Shown here: positions 44,806 to 53,251 of the stretch, piece after piece | Numbering within the stretch: the stretch's first letter is position 1 | How the letters are laid out: every line of letters starts with the position of its first letter | Notes under the pieces: generated by a model | What the model was told of the DNA's origin: nothing | Seen by the model: only the letters and a program-made list of their open reading frames with translations | The model's database searches: none | Position numbers and translations under genes: made by a program | Assembly (NCBI GenBank): GCA_900555045.1 | Contig: USJW01000005.1 | Span: forward strand, 1-64,000 | Direction: 5' to 3' | DNA length: 64,000 bases | Source: an uncultured Clostridium sp. | GTDB taxonomy: Bacteria > Bacillota > Clostridia > Lachnospirales > Lachnospiraceae

Positions 44806-45819
44806 ATGCAAACTCTGCAATCCATCTGGCTGTTCATCCAGGACCAGCTCCTGGGAATGAAATGGCTGAACGCCGTGATCGGCGATGCCTTAAGCGCACT
44901 GGGGTTAGACACCGCTTCCCGCCTGGGCGGAAGCGTCCGTTTTTTCCTGTACGACGTGATCAAAATCACTGTGCTGCTGTGTTTTCTGATCTTTATGATT
45001 TCCTACATCCAGAGCTACTTTCCGCCGGAGCGCAGCAAAAAGATTCTGGGCCGCTTTCACGGCATCTGGGCCAATATAATCTCCGCCCTGCTGGGGACCG
45101 TGACCCCCTTCTGCTCCTGCTCGTCGATCCCGCTCTTTATCGGATTTACCGGCGCAGGGCTGCCCCTGGGCGTGACCTTCTCCTTCCTGATCTCCTCCCC
45201 CATGGTGGACCTGGGAAGCCTGCTTTTGCTCACCGGCATCTTCGGCGCAAAGGTGGCGCTCATCTACGTGGCCGTTGGTCTTCTGATCGCAGTGGCGGGC
45301 GGCACGTTGATTGAGAAGCTGCACATGGAGCCCTACGTGGAGGAATTTATCCGAAACGCGGGCCGAATCGACATCGACGCCCCCACCCTGACCTACCGCG
45401 AGCGCCTCACGTACGCCAGGGATCAGGTGGCCGCCACGTTCAAAAAGGTATTTCCCTACATCCTGGTGGGCGTGGGCATCGGCGCCGTCATCCACAACTG
45501 GATCCCCGAGCACTGGATCGAGGCGGTTTTAGGCAGCCGCAATCCTCTGGGCGTCCTCATCGCCACGCTGGTGGGCGTTCCCATGTACGCGGACATCTTC
45601 GGCACAATCCCCGTGGCGGAGGCCCTTCTGTACAAGGGAGCCCAACTTGGCACCATCCTCTCCTTCATGATGGCGGTCACCACCTTAAGCCTGCCGTCCA
45701 TGATCATGCTGCGCAAGGCCGTGAAGCCGCGGCTCCTGGGCCTGTTCATCGGGATCTGCACGGTGGGGATCGTGATTGTGGGCTACTTTTTCAACGCATT
45801 CCAATTTTTACTCATTTAA
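44806..45819 (+). CDS. ArsP/DUF318-type permease
   Basis: Integral membrane permease of 337 residues with about eight hydrophobic segments, from the family that includes ArsP (organoarsenical efflux) and the SO_0444-type Cu/Zn exporters. The conserved TPFCSCSSIPLFIGFTGAG (about 100-118) and a second GVPMYADIFGTIPVAEALL (about 260) are the usual paired motifs. Its Cys motif CSCSS fits thiol-linked substrates. The neighbouring ArsR and thioredoxin-like genes are the classic companions of this family. Whether the substrate is arsenic, another metalloid or a metal is not decidable by sequence alone. Confidence 0.9.
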   Translation: MQTLQSIWLFIQDQLLGMKWLNAVIGDALSALGLDTASRLGGSVRFFLYDVIKITVLLCFLIFMISYIQSYFPPERSKKILGRFHGIWANIISALLGTVTPFCSCSSIPLFIGFTGAGLPLGVTFSFLISSPMVDLGSLLLLTGIFGAKVALIYVAVGLLIAVAGGTLIEKLHMEPYVEEFIRNAGRIDIDAPTLTYRERLTYARDQVAATFKKVFPYILVGVGIGAVIHNWIPEHWIEAVLGSRNPLGVLIATLVGVPMYADIFGTIPVAEALLYKGAQLGTILSFMMAVTTLSLPSMIMLRKAVKPRLLGLFIGICTVGIVIVGYFFNAFQFLLI

Positions 45820-45841
45820 AATACATCAGGAGGTATGAAAC

Positions 45842-46189
45842 ATGAAGCTGTTTGGAAAAAAGAAGGAAGACAACTGCTGCACCGGGGCCGGCAACACCGC
45901 TGCCCCCGCTCCCACTCCCGCCGCGGAGACGCCCGCTAAGCCGGAAGCCGGGGTCAAGGTCCTGGGCTCCGGCTGCGCAAAGTGCAACGAGCTGGAGGCC
46001 AACACCCGCGCCGCCCTTGAAGAGCTCGGGATGGACACTGCCATCGACCACGTGACGGATTTCACCCAGATCGCCGCCTACGGGGTCATGAGCACCCCGG
46101 CGCTGGTGGTGGACGGAAAGGTGGTCTGCTACGGGAAGGTGTTAAAAAAAGACGAGGTGAAGGCGCTCCTGGCAAAGGCCCGGGGGTAA
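45842..46189 (+). CDS. Thioredoxin-fold small redox disulfide protein
   Basis: A 115-residue glutaredoxin-like protein of the TM0996/MTH895 type. The active-site GSGCAKCNE (CxxC, about 42-45) begins the fold and STPALVVDGKVVCYGKVL carries the cis-Pro. An unusual N-terminal extension of about 35 residues contains CC (NCCTGAG) and an Ala/Pro/Thr linker, which might bind a metal. AGGAGG precedes the start. It is the last gene of the ArsR operon and probably reduces or receives the metalloid for the permease. Confidence 0.9.
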   Translation: MKLFGKKKEDNCCTGAGNTAAPAPTPAAETPAKPEAGVKVLGSGCAKCNELEANTRAALEELGMDTAIDHVTDFTQIAAYGVMSTPALVVDGKVVCYGKVLKKDEVKALLAKARG

Positions 46190-46249
46190 GCTTCCTTAGC
46201 TTCCCTTGTCACCCACAGGCCGCGCCGGCGGGTGAGACCATCCACCCTG

Positions 46250-46285
46250 AAATGCCCTGAAGGCGATCGCTTTCAGGGCATTTTT
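46250..46285 (+). terminator. Terminator of the arsR operon
   Basis: AAATGCCCTGAA (46250-46261) pairs with TTCAGGGCATTT (46272-46283) and ends in TTTTT. It lies about 60 bp after the thioredoxin-like stop. A weaker hairpin (TCACCC...GGGTGA) precedes it at about 46209-46234. Confidence 0.85.
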
Positions 46286-46466
46286 CCGTTCCATCCAATT
46301 TTCAAATTTCTCAACCATTTCTTCATAAATTTCGCCACTAAAAAGTAAAACGCCCGGAATCTTTATATGGTAAAATAGTAAAATCACCCCTCAAAGTGGT
46401 TCGGCGCTGTGAGCCATATACATACACCAGATCCTATCCCCCGCACTTCAGAAAGGAGCGTTTTCA

Positions 46467-47306
46467 ATGAAGCCGTTCACCCGCCTGTTTCCCGTCATAG
46501 CATTGGCTGCCGCAATGGTATCGGCTGCCGGAACACTACTCGTCGGCTGCGCCGGCGGTTCCGCCTCCGCCGTCGTCTCCTCCGCCGTCGTTTCCGAGGC
46601 CGCCGGGTCCGAAACCGCTGGGTCCGAAGCCACCAGGCCCGCGCCCTCCACCTCCCTTCAGGCAGACAGCCGCCTGCTCATGGCCGACGGAAAGCTTTAC
46701 CGCGGCACTTCTGAGACAGGCCCCATGGGGGATTCCGACAGCGTGGACGGCCATATCCGCTCCTCCGTGAAGCCGGACGAGACGCCTGGAGCGGAGGGAG
46801 AGTCCAACTTCGGCTGCATCGAAAATCCCTACACCATGGATTTCGGCGACGGCTTCATCATGGTCCTCTTGGAGGACAACGAGTGGCACATCTTCCGCGC
46901 GGCGGAGCCGTCCGAAGTCTCCGGCTCCCTCTGCGCGTTTATCACGCGGATCGACCAGGACAAGCTCTATGTGGACACCGCAGAGTGGGTAACCCCCGAG
47001 GACACTGACCGGGTCCGGGAGCTGGGACTTTCGGAGCGCGACATGCCCGACGGGTACTACATCTACAACCCCAGCCGCTCCCGGACAGTCCTCACCCTAA
47101 CCGACCACACCACCTACCGCTTCATTGACTGGGGCGGCGACTTTGTGTCCCCGACCGACCTAAGCGAGCGCCAGGTTGAGACCACGGACAAGAGCAAATT
47201 TCTCCAGTATCTGGACACCTACGAGAATTCCACACCGGGGATGCCGTTTTTTATCGAGGTGGAAGACGGCAGCGTGCGCTTGATTGAGGAGAAACCCATA
47301 GCATAG
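46467..47306 (+). CDS. Hypothetical lipoprotein
   Basis: A 279-residue lipoprotein (lipobox TLLVGCAGG, Cys about 28) followed by a low-complexity Ser/Ala/Val/Glu/Thr linker (30-65). The globular part (about 70-279) has no motif I know. It has alternating strands (FGDGFIMVLLEDNEWHIF, LCAFITRIDQDKLYVDTAEWV) suggesting a beta-rich fold, and ends with basic and hydrophobic residues. AGAAAGGAG precedes the ATG. The gene is single and followed by a palindromic terminator. Confidence 0.75.
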   Translation: MKPFTRLFPVIALAAAMVSAAGTLLVGCAGGSASAVVSSAVVSEAAGSETAGSEATRPAPSTSLQADSRLLMADGKLYRGTSETGPMGDSDSVDGHIRSSVKPDETPGAEGESNFGCIENPYTMDFGDGFIMVLLEDNEWHIFRAAEPSEVSGSLCAFITRIDQDKLYVDTAEWVTPEDTDRVRELGLSERDMPDGYYIYNPSRSRTVLTLTDHTTYRFIDWGGDFVSPTDLSERQVETTDKSKFLQYLDTYENSTPGMPFFIEVEDGSVRLIEEKPIA

Positions 47307-47321
47307 CTTCCATAAAAAGTA

Positions 47322-47366
47322 AAAATGAGCTGACCTCCCATAAACCACATGGGGCAGCTCATTTTT
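47322..47366. terminator. Palindromic terminator, copy 1 of a repeat family
   Basis: A 12-bp perfect stem AAAAATGAGCTG/CAGCTCATTTTT (47322-47333, 47355-47366) lies between the converging lipoprotein and Imm22-like genes. The same stem core recurs at 49133-49177 and 54730-54778, and the loops share a TTAT...GGA block. Confidence 0.85.
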
Positions 47367-47423
47367 GCAGCCGGGCCATGGCCATTTCACCACGCAATCC
47401 CAGCCATCGCCGTTTTCTTCTTT

Positions 47424-47837
47424 CTATAAACAATCGTCCTCGTCGTACCAGCTGCGCTTCTCGTATGGGACTGTGCCTATAAAGTCCACATCCGCCCTGC
47501 CGCCTGCCTGTATCCCCTGGTCGTACTCATAGTCATACACCGCGATGACGCTGTTGTACTCTTTTTCCAGCTTCTCATCCCACTCCTCAATCTCATCCAT
47601 GAACGATTCCGAGTAGCTCGCCCCTATCAGCAAATCCTCGATCGATTCCGGATTGTCGATCAGAAAGACATCCGAAAAGTCCATGTCATACCCGTACTGT
47701 TCGATGCCAAAATCCTCCTGGAATTTCGACCGGATCTCCTCCCCCTCAGGGCTTATATCGATCCGCGTATAGTCCTCCAAATCCTCCTCGCTCTCAAACC
47801 GTCCCAACCAGATTGACACAACAAGATCTTTCTCCAT
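47424..47837 (-). CDS. Immunity protein 22-like protein
   Basis: A 137-residue acidic protein whose start (MEKDLVVSIWLGRFESEEDLEDYTRI) and end (VDFIGTVPYE) fit the Imm22 family, immunity proteins that neutralise contact-dependent or polymorphic toxins. Residues 30-110 are very acidic with repeated SFMDEIEEWDEKLEKEYN-type blocks. ATG at 47837 follows GAGGTG. No toxin gene lies within the window, so it is an orphan immunity gene. I rely on pattern recognition; a profile search is needed to confirm the family. Confidence 0.65.
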   Translation of the reverse strand: MEKDLVVSIWLGRFESEEDLEDYTRIDISPEGEEIRSKFQEDFGIEQYGYDMDFSDVFLIDNPESIEDLLIGASYSESFMDEIEEWDEKLEKEYNSVIAVYDYEYDQGIQAGGRADVDFIGTVPYEKRSWYDEDDCL

Positions 47838-48201
47838 AGACACCTCACTAAAATCCAAAATAATCATTTTCCCAGCGCTCATATGGGGCTCTGCCGAAGC
47901 TGACGCCAACGCCAGCACTGCCTGCTATGCCATCTATTATACCAATTCTCCCGCGATGCGGCCAGCAATTTCGGCCCATATTTTTCCCATATTTTTTCCT
48001 CCAGGCACCTGTTTCATATCAGTTCCGACGGAGGACTCCGCCCACCCCATCTCTGCTCACCGGGCCACGGGAACTTAAATCATGGAATGCAGGCGTCACA
48101 TGGTGATGCGCTTCCCTTTTCATACTATCTTTGCTATAATCTAGTAATATTACTTTTTAGCGCATCAGGCAGACAACGATAAGGGGGGCGCGTATACAAA
48201 G
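47838..48201 (+). other. Intergenic region with a -10-like site
   Basis: A TATAAT at 48135-48140 is about 60 bp before the start of the next gene; the -35 region (CTTCCC) is poor. Other parts contain no coding frame, known RNA or repeat that I could recognise. Confidence 0.4.
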
Positions 48202-48555
48202 ATGAAGGACAGCCTCAGAAAATTTTATGAGTACCTGGATTCCGATGAAAATTTGATGGATTTCGTCCGTCTCCGTGCGGAGTGGAGCGAGGACTCTTTT
48301 CTTCAGATGAAGCGCCTGGCCCGGGATGTCATGAGGGACTATGCGGCTGAGGATTCCTACCCCAAGCGATTCGTCGCCTATTTTATGCGGGAAATCCCCG
48401 CCCTCATTGACATACTCGCTCACTTTAAGCACTGTTCCGAAAAGGAGCGGCTCGCCGGATACACGGACAAGAGCTACCGCAGCATGATTGCAGAGCGAAT
48501 CAAACAGTTGGAGGAATTCCGCCAGGAGTTTATCCGTTCGCTGGAGAATTACTAA
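48202..48555 (+). CDS. Hypothetical small helical protein
   Basis: A 117-residue, highly charged, helical cytoplasmic protein (MKDSLRKFYEYLDSDENLMDFVRLRAEW) with no motif I recognise. AAGGGGGG precedes the ATG. The following gene starts 27 bp after the stop. Small charged proteins in this setting are often immunity proteins, but this is only context. Confidence 0.6.
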   Translation: MKDSLRKFYEYLDSDENLMDFVRLRAEWSEDSFLQMKRLARDVMRDYAAEDSYPKRFVAYFMREIPALIDILAHFKHCSEKERLAGYTDKSYRSMIAERIKQLEEFRQEFIRSLENY

Positions 48556-48582
48556 ACATCCGATTTCCGCAGGGGGGTGTCA

Positions 48583-49047
48583 TTGATCGAAGAATACATC
48601 TGGAAGAAATGTAACTATAAACTTATGTTTGGGAAATGGAAAATTGGGATCATGCTTGAAGCGGGCTATCAGGTGCTCCAGTCAGCGGAAGCGAGAGAGG
48701 GCTGCACCAAGCTGACCGACCGAATCTATTTTCAAAGCATGCTCCTGCCATACCCGGCCAGCCAAACTCTGACGGCCGAAGAATTAGACGATTTTTGCCG
48801 CGGACTCAAACGGGTCAGTGACCGGATAGAGAACGCATTCCCAGAAGATTCCTGCCTGAAGATCGCACTGCGCGCCATTCAGTTTTCAGATTGCGATATA
48901 CAAAATGAGGCCTTTACGGCCTCTGCCATCCAGTGGGCAAGCAAAACCTTCCGGTTCCCCATGCCTGACATCCGGGTGCATTTTGATGACTCGAAAGGGC
49001 GGAATGGAATGTATCGGTTTGACTTTAATGGGGGAGAAAAATCATGA
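48583..49047 (+). CDS. Hypothetical protein
   Basis: About 154 residues, starting at a TTG (48583) placed 5 bp after AGGGGGG; a GTG at 48577 overlaps that site and is less likely. No signal peptide. Contents include YKLMFGKWKIGIMLEAGYQVLQSAE and a C-terminal VHFDDSKGRNGMYRFDFNGGEK. Family unknown. It probably shares a transcript with the upstream small gene. The 3' end is only about 55 bp before the tRNA-like remnant. Confidence 0.55.
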   Translation: MIEEYIWKKCNYKLMFGKWKIGIMLEAGYQVLQSAEAREGCTKLTDRIYFQSMLLPYPASQTLTAEELDDFCRGLKRVSDRIENAFPEDSCLKIALRAIQFSDCDIQNEAFTASAIQWASKTFRFPMPDIRVHFDDSKGRNGMYRFDFNGGEKS

Positions 49048-49101
49048 CGATTATTTCAAAATGAGAAGGCTGCGAGGACTCAGAGCTTATTTAGAAGATG
49101 C

Positions 49102-49130
49102 AGGTTCGAGATCCCGCTTTCCCAGCTAAT
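49102..49130 (+). pseudogene. tRNA 3'-end-like remnant (T-arm and acceptor), probably of tRNA-Gln
   Basis: GGTTCGAGATCCCGCT and then CCCAGCTA resemble the T-arm and acceptor end of the intact tRNA-Gln at 54785-54856, with two base changes in the acceptor and one inserted base in the T-loop. As in the intact gene, an AAAATGAGCTG terminator palindrome follows directly. It is on the plus strand, so inverted relative to the intact gene. No anticodon arm is present. Confidence 0.6.
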
Positions 49131-49132
49131 AA

Positions 49133-49177
49133 AAAATGAGCTGAGCTCCTATGCTTATAAGGAATTCAGCTCATTTT
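49133..49177 (+). terminator. Palindromic terminator, copy 2
   Basis: The 12-bp stem AAAATGAGCTGA/TCAGCTCATTTT (49133-49144, 49166-49177), with an inner TCCT/AGGA pair, follows the tRNA-like remnant. It is related to the copies at 47322 and 54730. Confidence 0.85.
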
Positions 49178-49253
49178 ACTTTTACACTACAGAAAATTAA
49201 ATTGTGCCAGGAAGTAAAAACGCTATTTCTGAAAAAATGATGATTTGGTCTGA

Positions 49254-50048
49254 TTATATATTAATAAAATAAAGATATAGTTTGTCGCTGCAATACCAAA
49301 CCATGTGTATTTTTTTGCCGTCTACATCGAAATCACAGAACACTTCATCGAAATAATGCCTTGGATCACTTGTAATTGGAAGACCTAATTCCCTTAACAG
49401 AGAATCCTTTTCCTCCGTATCCATAACCCGGTCGGAAATTGTACTGTCATAATAGAACTTTAAAAGCAACGTATTGTCGATGCCGGCACGCGTTTTGTCA
49501 ACTTCCAGATATTGGTGGTAGTAGGATTTGGGGTAATTTACCACAAAACCATTTGCATAACTGACAGAATGGTAATCATAGCTGTCCCACTCGGCCACTT
49601 CGCCATATGGAGCATTTTCTTCACGGCTCTGGTAAACCATTTTCAGAGCGGTCCGATTGAGGCCATATTGATTGTAAGTTTCATCCTCGAAGTTTGTATC
49701 AATGTCTTTAGCGCGAACTGGTTTATAAGTCACAACAGCTCCATCTTTTACCTGTGCACCGTCTGCATTTACAGTGACAGGATAAATACCGTACAATGTG
49801 AATGAGGTATCTGTATACAGATAGCCATTATCATCAAAGTATCAATATTCATAAACCCCATCGCTGTTGCCATCGATCCAGCATGGTATCATCATGTAGG
49901 TTCCATCGCTTTTTCTCCAGCGCCACCCGGTCTCATCCTGCACCCATCCTGCTTGTCCGCCCGGTTCCTGTGTCATTGCAAATGCAGGTATACACATAAT
50001 CAAAGAAAGAGCGACGGCAACGGCCGCCAATGCCAATTTTTTTCTCAT
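49254..50048 (-). pseudogene. Cell-wall-binding-repeat protein interrupted by an in-frame TGA
   Basis: Two parts are in the same frame. The N-terminal part has a signal peptide (MRKKLALAAVAVALSLIMC..., cleavage after AFA) and a choline-binding-type repeat (GWVQDETGWRWRKSDG, then CWIDGNSDGVYEY). It ends at TGA 49844-49842. The frame then runs on as YFDDNGYLYTDTS and continues to 49254. The repeat's usual order of Tyr/Cys then Tyr-Phe-Asp spans exactly the stop, so a sense codon there was probably lost. ATG 50048 follows AAAGGTGG. The lower-GC sequence contrasts with neighbouring genes. A sequencing error or read-through cannot be ruled out. Confidence 0.75.
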
Positions 50049-50180
50049 TGTTAAAACCACCTTTATGAAATATTTTTTGCACCGGTTAATAAAATTTTCT
50101 TCCTTATGAAAGCACAAAATAAAAACAGAGAGACGAAATCAATCTACCGTTCTGGTGTGCGCCGCGCAGATGCCGCCGGT

Positions 50181-51140
50181 TCACAGGATCTCCCTGCAGA
50201 ACAGGCGCTCCTGGTTGTCCAGCAGCACCGCCTTGGAGCCACGAAAGCGGTATTGTTTTAGCAGCAGTTTTTTCCCTTCACAGACAATGTCCGCCCCGCC
50301 CTTGTAGCGCAGTTCCTGTCCCCTAAGTTCATAGTAGTGGAACTGACTGTGGTCCCCATAACCTCCGTCCGTCAAAATCCCCCTGCCGCTGGCCGTGATC
50401 AGAAAGGCCGTCATGCCATCCCTCTGTGGCTTAAACACCCGGTCCCCGGACCGGAAATTCATCCGCACCAGGTTGAACTCGCTGTAGTAGTAAAACCAGA
50501 GGTTTTCCTGGTCATCCAGGTTCATGGCATAGCAGTCCCAGATCGGATAGGTTTTGTTCTTCCATATCGGCTGGCCGTTCCGGTCCCAAACGATCAGACC
50601 GCAGCTTCCCACCGGCCTGTCCCAGCCGAAATTGCCGAACACGCCCTCGTCAAAATAGCTGGTGATGATCCGCCCGTCACAGGCGACTGCGCAGGACTGG
50701 ATGCCGTCGCCCAGGCACATCTCCTGAAGCTTCCTACCGTTTTTATCCACAATCACCGCGTTTTGGTCCACGCTGCCGTCCCGGTAGCACATGGATCTGG
50801 CGCCCAACAGCAGGATGTCCTCCCCTATGGGCTGAATAAAATGGAAATTCATTTCCTGCACGCCGAAATCATACGGCTCCCAGCCTAGCACCGTGCCGTC
50901 CTGCCAATCCACCGCCAGGCCAATGCCCCGGTAGTGCGCATTGGCCCTGGTGTCCACGAACATTCCGTTGATCCGCTCCGGCACATGACCGGAAAAGAGC
51001 AGATAGACCAGCCCGTCTGCTCCCACAGAGCAGTCCACCATCGTCCAGCCGTCAAGCCCTGACTCCCGTTTTAAAGACCATAGGTCCAGGTGCTCCGTCA
51101 CTGTAAATTCTACGCCCGTATTCTCCACCGCTCCTCTCAC
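50181..51140 (-). CDS. Hypothetical beta-propeller-like protein of the immunity array
   Basis: A 319-residue protein with short recurring strand motifs (GADGLVYLLFSG, DGRIITSYFDEGVFG, WDRNGQPIWKN, DQENLWFYYYSEF) and many Trp and Tyr residues, consistent with a propeller. I do not recognise the family. The GTG start overlaps the stop of the SUKH gene by 4 bp, so the two are translationally coupled. No ribosome site precedes it; GTG 51128 is an alternative. Co-translation with an immunity-type protein suggests that it belongs to the same toxin-resistance set. Confidence 0.65.
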   Translation of the reverse strand: MRGAVENTGVEFTVTEHLDLWSLKRESGLDGWTMVDCSVGADGLVYLLFSGHVPERINGMFVDTRANAHYRGIGLAVDWQDGTVLGWEPYDFGVQEMNFHFIQPIGEDILLLGARSMCYRDGSVDQNAVIVDKNGRKLQEMCLGDGIQSCAVACDGRIITSYFDEGVFGNFGWDRPVGSCGLIVWDRNGQPIWKNKTYPIWDCYAMNLDDQENLWFYYYSEFNLVRMNFRSGDRVFKPQRDGMTAFLITASGRGILTDGGYGDHSQFHYYELRGQELRYKGGADIVCEGKKLLLKQYRFRGSKAVLLDNQERLFCREIL

Positions 51141-52498
51141 TGCTTTATGATCCCCTGGGCTTTAAAGGCCACCAGCAGGTTATTGCGCATGATCTTGTCG
51201 CCCTGATACTTCTCCCACATCCACTCATAGGTCTCAAGCAGACCGGCACAGGGCAGCTTTGCCACCGCCTGCAGTGCATTTAAGGCCACATCCCAGGATT
51301 CGTCCCGCATGAGCGCCGCAAACAGCGGGATGCACGCCTCCTTGTCCGGGCAGCCGCCCATCACGTAGACTGCAATTTTCCGGTTCGCCTCCCCATTTTC
51401 GGGATTCGCCGCAAAGGGCGCGATATCCGCCGCCCTGCGGCACCCGCAGTCGCCCAGGAAAAACAGCAGCCTCCCCTTCTCTTTCACCTCCGAATGGTAG
51501 AGCAGCTCCACCATCCGTGGGTAAAACCGGTCCCTGTAGGCTTCAGGGAGCCCCCTTGCGCAGTCCACCGCCCCGGCGGGGTTCTGACCTGCTAACAGGG
51601 TCTCGAACACAGCAATGCCGCAAGGCAGGTCGAACCGAAAGAGTAACTCCGTGCGCAGCCCGTCCAGTTCCGGGTCCTGCAGCCCGGCTAAGAACTCCAC
51701 GGTGGCCGCCTCCGCCTTCCTGAAGCGCTCCAGACCCTGCAGAATCTGCCACCGCTCCCGCAGTGTGGAGGCCGCCGGATAGCTTGCCACCAGCTCCCGC
51801 TCCGATTTCAGGCTGCGGTAGCCGTAGGACGCAACATCGTTGCCCGCAAGGATCTCCTGAAAAAAGGCCGCATACCAGTCCAAAAAGGAAAGACCCGTGA
51901 AAAATGGCCCGTAATCCGGCTCCAGATTCCAGTCGAAGCAGACGATCCTGCCCTGTTCGCTCCCCTTCCACATCAGGGCGTTATCGTAGGTGCAGCCCTG
52001 GGTTCCGATCACCAGAAGGCCAGAGCACACCTCCCGTATGACGGCGTCGTACGCCTCGTCGTCCGGTGCTTCGTCGGCCCGCTCCATGGCCTCCCGCCAG
52101 TCCTGCTCCGTCATCCGCCGGTCGATGAAGGCCGGAAGCCCCTCCTCATCCCGGTCCGTGTACTGGTCTAGATACTCCGTGTACATGGCCAGCTTTTGAA
52201 GCGGATACAGACCGTAGTATGGCCCTGCCCCTCCGTTTCCCACCTGCGTGAGAAAAAATACATACTCCTTAGGCAGCTTCACGTGGTATTCCGCCTCAAA
52301 GCGCGCCACCTCCTCCGGAGATACCGTGGGGTTTAGCTGGTACTTGTGGCGCTCAGCCCCAAACACCTTGCGCTGTCTGTCCGCCTGCCCCGCCTTTCTC
52401 ACCAACTCCCGCAGATACGCTGCATGGGCTTTGGAGAGCGGTTCAAATGTCTCCGGCTCATGCCTTGGCCTGCCAAACAATCTTCTCTGCCAATCCAT
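51137..52498 (-). CDS. SMI1/KNR4 (SUKH) family protein with HEAT-like repeats
   Basis: A 453-residue SUKH-superfamily protein. The SUKH domain (about 55-220) has VSPEEVARFEAEYHVKLPKEYVFFLTQVGNGGAGP and the later EQGRIVCFDWNLEPDYGPFF. The second half (about 250-453) consists of HEAT-like repeats (CGCRRAADIAPFAANPENG, ESWDVALNALQAVAKLP). SUKH proteins commonly act as immunity proteins against polymorphic nuclease toxins. AGGAGG precedes the ATG. It is coupled with the propeller-like gene downstream and 23 bp from the 118-residue gene upstream. Confidence 0.87.
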   Translation of the reverse strand: MDWQRRLFGRPRHEPETFEPLSKAHAAYLRELVRKAGQADRQRKVFGAERHKYQLNPTVSPEEVARFEAEYHVKLPKEYVFFLTQVGNGGAGPYYGLYPLQKLAMYTEYLDQYTDRDEEGLPAFIDRRMTEQDWREAMERADEAPDDEAYDAVIREVCSGLLVIGTQGCTYDNALMWKGSEQGRIVCFDWNLEPDYGPFFTGLSFLDWYAAFFQEILAGNDVASYGYRSLKSERELVASYPAASTLRERWQILQGLERFRKAEAATVEFLAGLQDPELDGLRTELLFRFDLPCGIAVFETLLAGQNPAGAVDCARGLPEAYRDRFYPRMVELLYHSEVKEKGRLLFFLGDCGCRRAADIAPFAANPENGEANRKIAVYVMGGCPDKEACIPLFAALMRDESWDVALNALQAVAKLPCAGLLETYEWMWEKYQGDKIMRNNLLVAFKAQGIIKQ

Positions 52499-52520
52499 CG
52501 CTCATCCTCCTGGCCGCCCC

Positions 52521-52877
52521 CTAAGCGTCCGTCTCAGGCCCAAAGGCATTTACAACCTCGATCCGCCCGCAAATGTGCCGGTTGAACTCGTCCAACTCAT
52601 CTGCCGGTATCCAATATTCCTCGTGCCAGGAGGCGCCTACGATATGGGATTCAAACCTGGAAATATATGAGTCCTCCACCTCGAACCGGGTTACATACCC
52701 CCTGTACCCGGACCGCTCGTCCCGGGTATTCCAGCGTTCTGCAATCTCCTGGGCGTAACGCTGGTTCAAAACCGGATAAAAGATCGGCTGTTCCGGCAGG
52801 CGCGGCGGGAACGCCCGGTATCCACTCTCTCTGATCAGCTCCAATTCCCGCTCTCCCACAGGTCTATACAATATCAT
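52521..52877 (-). CDS. Small protein resembling the so-called ADP-ribosylation/crystallin J1 group
   Basis: A 118-residue protein. The start MILYRPVGERELELIRESGYRAFPPRLPEQPIFYPV and the closing WIPADELDEFNRHICGRIEV are familiar from proteins that databases label ADP-ribosylation/crystallin J1, of unproven function. GGGAGGAC precedes the ATG. It shares a transcript direction with the SUKH and propeller-like genes and is probably part of the same operon. Confidence 0.7.
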   Translation of the reverse strand: MILYRPVGERELELIRESGYRAFPPRLPEQPIFYPVLNQRYAQEIAERWNTRDERSGYRGYVTRFEVEDSYISRFESHIVGASWHEEYWIPADELDEFNRHICGRIEVVNAFGPETDA

Positions 52878-52999
52878 GGCTCTGTCCTCCCTCTCTATAC
52901 CGCCGCCTCGCAGACGGCCAACTGCCCGGCGGCCAATTGCCCGCCGTTTCTCCTCTTATTCTACATGCTTTTCGCTCCGCACGCCATACCTTATTGAAG

Positions 53000-53251
53000 C
53001 GATCTAAACGGATTCTATCTAAAAATGAGGACCGCCACAAAGATCGACGGCCCTCATTCCAGCTAGTCAACACCCGGGGCGGTGTCTCCAGAATCATTTT
53101 GAAAAAGTATCGGAATCTGGACATCGCGCAGGCTGCGATAACAGAGGCAGAACGCATCCGCGGCCGATATGGCCGGGAATTGGATACAATTTTACAGGAA
53201 AAAGGGAATCGCTATCTGTATGAAAATCCCATCAACTTCCGCGCACTTTAG
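53000..53251 (+). pseudogene. Coding remnant without a start codon
   Basis: The last 60 to 80 codons before the TAG at 53249-53251 read like a real protein end (VNTRGGVSRIILKKYRNLDIAQAAITEAERIRGRYG, then NRYLYENPINF). Upstream the frame decays into unlikely sequence and contains no ATG with a ribosome site. This fits a truncated gene, possibly the C-terminal end of a larger lost gene. It is convergent with the 53252 gene, with which it is back to back. Confidence 0.35.

Noticed and set aside
49842..49844. Selenocysteine codon
   Set aside because: The TGA is in a cell-wall-binding repeat where Cys or Tyr is usual, not a redox site, and no suitable hairpin follows. A nonsense mutation is simpler.
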